Assembly (NCBI GenBank): GCA_016929065.1 | Contig: JAFGJO010000028.1 | Location: 1 to 64,000 of the forward strand | Direction: 5' to 3' | From: Spirochaetales bacterium | Lineage (GTDB): Bacteria > Spirochaetota > Spirochaetia > SZUA-6 > RPPD01 | DNA: 64,000 nucleotides | Translations under genes and position numbers: made by a program | Notes under the pieces: model-generated | What the model saw: the letters and a program-made list of their open reading frames with translations, nothing else | Told to the model about the DNA's origin: nothing | Database searches by the model: none | Part shown: one piece after another, positions 59,890-64,000 of the stretch | Numbering within the stretch: position 1 is the stretch's first letter | Layout of the letters: every line of letters begins with the position of its first letter

Positions 59890-61554
59890 ATGGACAAGAC
59901 AAACGGATTTCCGCAGCTGGTTGAAACCCCCGCGGGAACAACCATTGTGTACAATGATGTCTATCTGTATTCCACCCGTGATCCCCGAAAAAGACCCTGC
60001 ACAATAATCAGGCAGACAGAGTTTCTGCCGCAAACCCTTGTGTTTATTCCCTCGATCGGGCTTGGGTACGGTATTTCTGAACTCCTGAACACACTTCCCG
60101 GCCAGTGCCATGTCCTCTGCATGGAACGGGATGAAAAGCTCATGAAGCTGGCGAAAGAGTGTATTCCCGCAGATTTTTTCCAAAACAGGAATCTGACTGT
60201 AGTGCGGGCAGACACTCCCTCTGCCGCAGTTTCCGTGTTAAACAAATTCCCACCGGGAATGTTCCGCAGGGTCGTCTCGCTGACGTTATGTGCCGGGTTC
60301 AGGATGGACAAAGCGTTCTATAATCAGGCTGAACTGTATTTGAGAGAAAAAATACAAGCATACTGGAAAAACAGGATGACACTCATTCACATGGGCCGCC
60401 TGTACACCAGAAATCTTGTTGACAATACAACCATTCTTCCCCATACCCGCGATATTTCCCGGCTCTCGCTTGAAAAGCCCGTACTCGTAGCCGGGGCAGG
60501 CCCGTCTCTTGAAAAAAGCATCGGGATAATCAGGGCAGTCAGAAATGATATCATCATTATCGCTGTTGATACCGCTGTGCCGGTACTCTGCGCCTCAAAC
60601 CTGTATCCCGACTTCATTCTCGCATTGGAAGGCCAGTTTATCAATATTCTTGATTTCCTGGCAGATATCCCCGACTCGGTGTCCCTGATTGCGGATATCG
60701 CCTCCATCCCGCAGGCAATCAGACTTTTCACCTCTCCCGGAAAACACAATACCTATCTGTTTTCCTCGGCATTTCACCCGTTATCAATTTTCCCACGTAT
60801 GGAAACGGCAGGGATGCTCCCGTCATCCATACCGCCCCTGGGATCGGTGGGGGTCACCGCAGTATACCTCGCGCTTCGGCTCACCTGCCACAAGGTTCTG
60901 GTGACCGGTCTTGATTTCAGCTATCCGTTTTCAAAAAGTTATTCTGCCGGGGCGCCGATCCCCCTGCAGATGCTGTCCGGTTCCCGCCGTGAATACGCAG
61001 TCGGCCAGCTGGAATATTCGCTGTTGTTGTCACGCCCCGGATATGTGACAACAGACAAGGCGGGCAAACCGCTGAAAAGCGATATGGTGCTCGCTGCATA
61101 CGCGGAAAATGTCAAAACACTGGCAGCGGAATCCGGAAGAATTATCGAAATATCGCCGTTCGGCATGGACCTGGGCGGAATGAAATGCTATGAGGCGGCA
61201 TCATTAAAGAATATTTTTTCCCTGAACAAGAGGAATACCGGGCAGATCAAACAAAACACCCGTTTTGGGGCGACGCCGGAATCAATTATTTCATTTATTG
61301 AGAAAGAGCAGGCCATGATTGGGGAGGCTGCAGATAAAATCGGATCAATACTCAAAGACACTGCCGCTGAATCCGGCGTACTGACAGAAGAAGAAAATAA
61401 AATATTTTTAAAAACCGATTATGCCTGGTTTCATCTTCCGCATAAAAAACAGTTTCCAGATTATTCTACAGCATTTCTTACCCAGGCCCTGCTTCATTAC
61501 CGCTATTTCGAGAAACGATTCGCCAGGGCAAAAGCCGCCTTGCTGCGGAAATAA
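59890..61554 (+). CDS. DUF115 (MptE-like / Maf) protein
   Basis: 554 residues, cytoplasmic, no signal. The central DUF115 domain is clear: PVLVAGAGPSLEKSIGIIRA, IAVDTAVPVLCASNLYPDFI, a nucleotide-type pocket, and VLVTGLDFSYPFSKSY. The N-terminal third has ILVYSIPSIGLGYGISELL-like segments (VFIPSIGLGYGISELLN, CHVLCMERDEKLMKLAKE) as in motility accessory factor proteins. In Campylobacter, Clostridium and Aeromonas, Maf proteins add nonulosonic acids to flagellin. A similar role in modifying periplasmic flagellins is plausible. aaaaggg precedes the ATG. Confidence 0.88.
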   Translation: MDKTNGFPQLVETPAGTTIVYNDVYLYSTRDPRKRPCTIIRQTEFLPQTLVFIPSIGLGYGISELLNTLPGQCHVLCMERDEKLMKLAKECIPADFFQNRNLTVVRADTPSAAVSVLNKFPPGMFRRVVSLTLCAGFRMDKAFYNQAELYLREKIQAYWKNRMTLIHMGRLYTRNLVDNTTILPHTRDISRLSLEKPVLVAGAGPSLEKSIGIIRAVRNDIIIIAVDTAVPVLCASNLYPDFILALEGQFINILDFLADIPDSVSLIADIASIPQAIRLFTSPGKHNTYLFSSAFHPLSIFPRMETAGMLPSSIPPLGSVGVTAVYLALRLTCHKVLVTGLDFSYPFSKSYSAGAPIPLQMLSGSRREYAVGQLEYSLLLSRPGYVTTDKAGKPLKSDMVLAAYAENVKTLAAESGRIIEISPFGMDLGGMKCYEAASLKNIFSLNKRNTGQIKQNTRFGATPESIISFIEKEQAMIGEAADKIGSILKDTAAESGVLTEEENKIFLKTDYAWFHLPHKKQFPDYSTAFLTQALLHYRYFEKRFARAKAALLRK

Positions 61555-61567
61555 CAGGCGGGGTTCG

Positions 61568-63370
61568 TTAGTCATCATCAGTTTTGAGTACCGAGAGAAA
61601 GGCTGACTGCGGGAGCTCGACATTGCCTACCATTTTCATCCGCTTTTTTCCTTCTTTCTGTTTCTCAAGAAGTTTTCTTTTCCTGGTAATATCACCGCCG
61701 TAACATTTTGCCGTGACATCCTTTCGCAATGCCGAAATTGTTTCCCGGGCGATAATGGTACTGCCGATTGCCCCCTGTATGGGGATTTTAAACTGATGAC
61801 GCGGAATTTCCTGTGAGAGTTTTTTGCAGATCTGACGGGAACGGGCATACGCGTTCCCCTCAAATACCAGCTGTGAGAGTGCATCTACCGGCTTTCCATT
61901 TACCAAAATATCCAGCTTAACCAGCTTTGTATCCTGATATCCGATAATCTCATAATCAAACGAGGCATATCCCCGGCTGATCGACTTTAATTTGTCATAA
62001 AAATCAAACAATACTTCGGCAAGAGGGAGCTCATAGATGACTTCTACCCGTTTTTCATCAAGATAGGTAAGGTTCTGCTGCACCCCTCGTTTCTCCAGGC
62101 AGAGGGTCATGATATTTCCCAGATATTCAGTCGGCGTAATCACCGAAGCGCGGATATACGGTTCCGCCGAGGTATCGATAAGTCCCGGATCGGGGAACTC
62201 AAGCGGATTGTCCAGAAATGATTCGGTACCATTGTTATAGAGAATCCTGTAGCGGACTGACGGTGCGGTCAGCACGATGCTCAGCCCGTACTCGCGTTCA
62301 ATGCGTTCCTGGATAATTTCCAGATGCAGCAATCCCAGAAATCCGCACCGGTAACCGAATCCCAGTGCAGCCGAGGAATCTTTTTCATAAACCAGCGATG
62401 CATCATTCAGTTTTAATTTCTCGAGTGCCGTGGTAAGTTCTTCATAATCGTTCGCGTCAACCGGATAGATCGAGGAAAAAACGACCGGTTTCACTTCACG
62501 GAATCCCTGAAGGGGGGCATCACATGGATGCGTGTTGTCGGTGACCGTATCCCCCACCCGGGTATCCGATATTGTTTTTATTCCTGCAATAAAATATCCG
62601 ACATCCCCCGCCCGCAGGATTTCCGTCTTTTTGAGCTGGATCTGGAAAATACCAACTTCTTCGACCACATAGGCCGAGTCATTCCACCAGAACCGGATTT
62701 CCTGGTTTTTTTTAATTGACCCTTCGAAAACACGGATATGAACAACAACACCGCGGTACGGGTCGTAGTGCGAGTCGAAAATAAGTGCTTTTAACGGATT
62801 TTTTTCGTCTCCGAGTGGTGCCGGAATAAGAGAAATCATGCCTTCCATAAGTTCTTCAATTCCGGTCCCGTTTTTTGCCGATATGGGAAAAGCAATATCG
62901 GAATCAAGCCCCAGGTCATGATCAATCTGCTTTTTCACACTCTCAACATCCGCGGCGGCAAGGTCAATCTTGTTGATCACCGGAATAATCTCGAGGTTGT
63001 GCTCCAGAGCCAGAAACATGTTCGAAAGAGTCTGTGCCTCGACTCCCTGGCTTGCGTCGATCACCAGGAGTGCACCCTCACAGGAGGATATGGCGCGGGA
63101 AACTTCATAGGTAAAATCCACATGACCGGGAGTGTCGACCAGATTTAGAATATAGGTGTTTCCATCCTTCGCGGTGTAGGGCATCGAGATCGCCTGTGAT
63201 TTAATGGTGATGCCGCGTTCCCGTTCAATATCCATGGAATCCAGAAGCTGATCGTGAAAATCACGCGCAGCAATAATATTTGCCCGCTGGATAAAACGGT
63301 CTGCCAGGGTCGATTTTCCATGATCGATATGTGCGATAATACAAAAATTACGAATGAGGGATCTGTTCAT
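61568..63370 (-). CDS. lepA: Elongation factor 4 (LepA)
   Basis: 600 residues from the ATG at 63370 (ggag three bases ahead; a TTG nine bases upstream is the alternative). Translational GTPase: P-loop IIAHIDHGKSTLADRFI, switch I RGITIKSQAISM, LVDTPGHVDFTYEVSRA, NKIDLAAADVESVK. Domains II-IV follow with DSHYDPYRGVVVHIRVFEGS and FRCGFLGLLHLEIIQERIER-like residues (YRCGFLGLLH), and the LepA-specific C-terminus is EKQKEGKKRMKMVGNVELPQ. It acts on stalled ribosomes and in initiation. It diverges from the response-regulator gene across 180 bases. Confidence 0.97.
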   Translation of the reverse strand: MNRSLIRNFCIIAHIDHGKSTLADRFIQRANIIAARDFHDQLLDSMDIERERGITIKSQAISMPYTAKDGNTYILNLVDTPGHVDFTYEVSRAISSCEGALLVIDASQGVEAQTLSNMFLALEHNLEIIPVINKIDLAAADVESVKKQIDHDLGLDSDIAFPISAKNGTGIEELMEGMISLIPAPLGDEKNPLKALIFDSHYDPYRGVVVHIRVFEGSIKKNQEIRFWWNDSAYVVEEVGIFQIQLKKTEILRAGDVGYFIAGIKTISDTRVGDTVTDNTHPCDAPLQGFREVKPVVFSSIYPVDANDYEELTTALEKLKLNDASLVYEKDSSAALGFGYRCGFLGLLHLEIIQERIEREYGLSIVLTAPSVRYRILYNNGTESFLDNPLEFPDPGLIDTSAEPYIRASVITPTEYLGNIMTLCLEKRGVQQNLTYLDEKRVEVIYELPLAEVLFDFYDKLKSISRGYASFDYEIIGYQDTKLVKLDILVNGKPVDALSQLVFEGNAYARSRQICKKLSQEIPRHQFKIPIQGAIGSTIIARETISALRKDVTAKCYGGDITRKRKLLEKQKEGKKRMKMVGNVELPQSAFLSVLKTDDD

Positions 63371-63549
63371 ATTCTCCAACTAAAAGCGGTTATGGACCGT
63401 AAACGATGTGACTTTTTTCCGAAAAAGGCTGCAAAGCAAATTTGCATTATTATCCTTGCGATTATATACTCTATTATAGAATATTGTGCAAGGGGCAGTT
63501 TCTTTGACCGTTCTGCACCCGATTTTCATGTATTGAAAAGGGATGATTC

Positions 63550-64000
63550 ATGCCGAGACACAAGATACTCATTGTGGATGACCAGGATTTTATCTGTGAT
63601 ATTCTCATTCGCTTTGTCAGTAAAGCCGGCTTTGAAGCGATCACCGCTTCAAACGGACTTGAAGCAATAGAACTATACAAAATGGAAAGCCCCGCACTTG
63701 TCATTTCCGATATCATCATGCCCAAAATGAACGGCTTGTCACTACTTTCCGAAATAAAAAAAATTGATCCACAGGCCCTGGTGATACTTATTACCGGATA
63801 TGGGAATGAGGAGATTCTGTTAAAGGCCCTGCGCGGCGGCGCAATAAATTTCTTTCGAAAACCGTTCAGGGTCGAGGAAGTAATCGAAGTCGTCACTCAT
63901 GCAGTTCGGCACAAAAGCGCGCATGAATACAAGGAACTTGTCTGTCCGGATATCACCGAAGACAAAAAAAGCTTCACCATTCCGGTACAAGAAGCGAATA
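63550..64000 (+). CDS. Response regulator, cut off at the window end
   Basis: 150 codons visible, no stop before position 64000. aaaaggg precedes the ATG. A CheY-like receiver spans residues 1-120: KILIVDDQDFICDILIRF (acidic pair), the phospho-acceptor Asp in LVISDIIMPKMNGLSLLSEI, Thr in VILITGYGNEE and Lys in INFFRKPFRVEEV. After it the chain continues (HEYKELVCPDITEDKKSFTI), so an output domain may follow beyond the window. Confidence 0.92.
   Translation, partial: MPRHKILIVDDQDFICDILIRFVSKAGFEAITASNGLEAIELYKMESPALVISDIIMPKMNGLSLLSEIKKIDPQALVILITGYGNEEILLKALRGGAINFFRKPFRVEEVIEVVTHAVRHKSAHEYKELVCPDITEDKKSFTIPVQEAN

Overview
The window looks like a chromosomal segment of a spirochaete, probably free-living or gut-associated and close to Treponema/Spirochaeta. 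This is inferred from content and was not tested by a search. Supporting signs are many lipoproteins with the relaxed lipobox common in that phylum, outer-membrane beta-barrels, a DUF115/Maf-type protein of the kind linked to flagellin modification, an approximately 500-residue serine hydroxymethyltransferase, and a caspase-like protein carrying LA_2272-type surface repeats. Housekeeping genes (dnaE, lepA, alr, glyA, rdgB, ilvD, hisC, an rpoS-like sigma factor, two tRNAs) are interleaved with accessory genes. I see no insertion sequence, prophage or CRISPR array.

Layout. 1-5.2 kb: sparse small genes on the minus strand (secreted protein, HEAT repeats, UPF0149, GxxExxY, beta-barrel), separated by gene-free stretches rich in dispersed repeats and palindromes. 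5.3-13.1 kb: plus-strand lipoprotein, a PL22-like propeller, then an ECF sigma/FecR-TPR/CsgG-barrel/repeat-lipoprotein run. 13.2-16.4 kb (minus): MarC, class II aldolase, flavin-reductase-like protein, and a lipoprotein made of seven exact 47-residue repeats. 16.5-20.2 kb: split transketolase and ilvD. 20.4-24.7 kb: a frameshifted antitoxin-like relic, then an ECF sigma/DUF4384-like anti-sigma/caspase operon, the most unusual module here. 24.7-29.4 kb (minus): lipoprotein, hisC, hybrid histidine kinase, secreted protein. 29.5-35.5 kb: a C_GCAxxG_C_C protein and a sugar-acid cluster (oxidoreductase, KDPG-type aldolase, two GH88/GH105 hydrolases, sugar isomerase). 35.5-44.2 kb: RRM protein, vWA lipoprotein, serine hydrolase, a second histidine kinase, MATE pump. 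44.3-53.7 kb: glyA behind a ZTP (pfl) riboswitch, then OsmC, rdgB, alr, uvsE, a one-cysteine thioredoxin-like protein, dnaE and YggT. 53.8-57.9 kb (minus): rubrerythrin-like protein, small CxxC protein, RlpA, PilZ, RpoS-like sigma factor, NlpD-like LysM/LytM protein, tRNA-Pro and tRNA-Asp. 58-64 kb: PpiD/SurA-like chaperone, DUF115 protein, lepA, and a response regulator cut by the window end.

How the parts fit. Two ECF operons each couple a sigma factor to a membrane anti-sigma or FecR protein and then to an envelope effector, so both look like cell-surface signalling. The GH88/GH105, aldolase and oxidoreductase genes, perhaps with the PL22-like protein, suggest use of pectin-derived uronic acids. 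The order NlpD-like then RpoS-like matches the nlpD-rpoS order of proteobacteria and leads into PilZ and RlpA, so it may be an envelope/stress unit. A recurring feature is a good sigma-70 promoter whose -10 box lies only about 6-16 bases before the start codon, with no Shine-Dalgarno sequence (dnaE, alr, the serine hydrolase, an oxidoreductase, a GH105 gene, an ECF gene). This points to frequent leaderless or near-leaderless transcripts.
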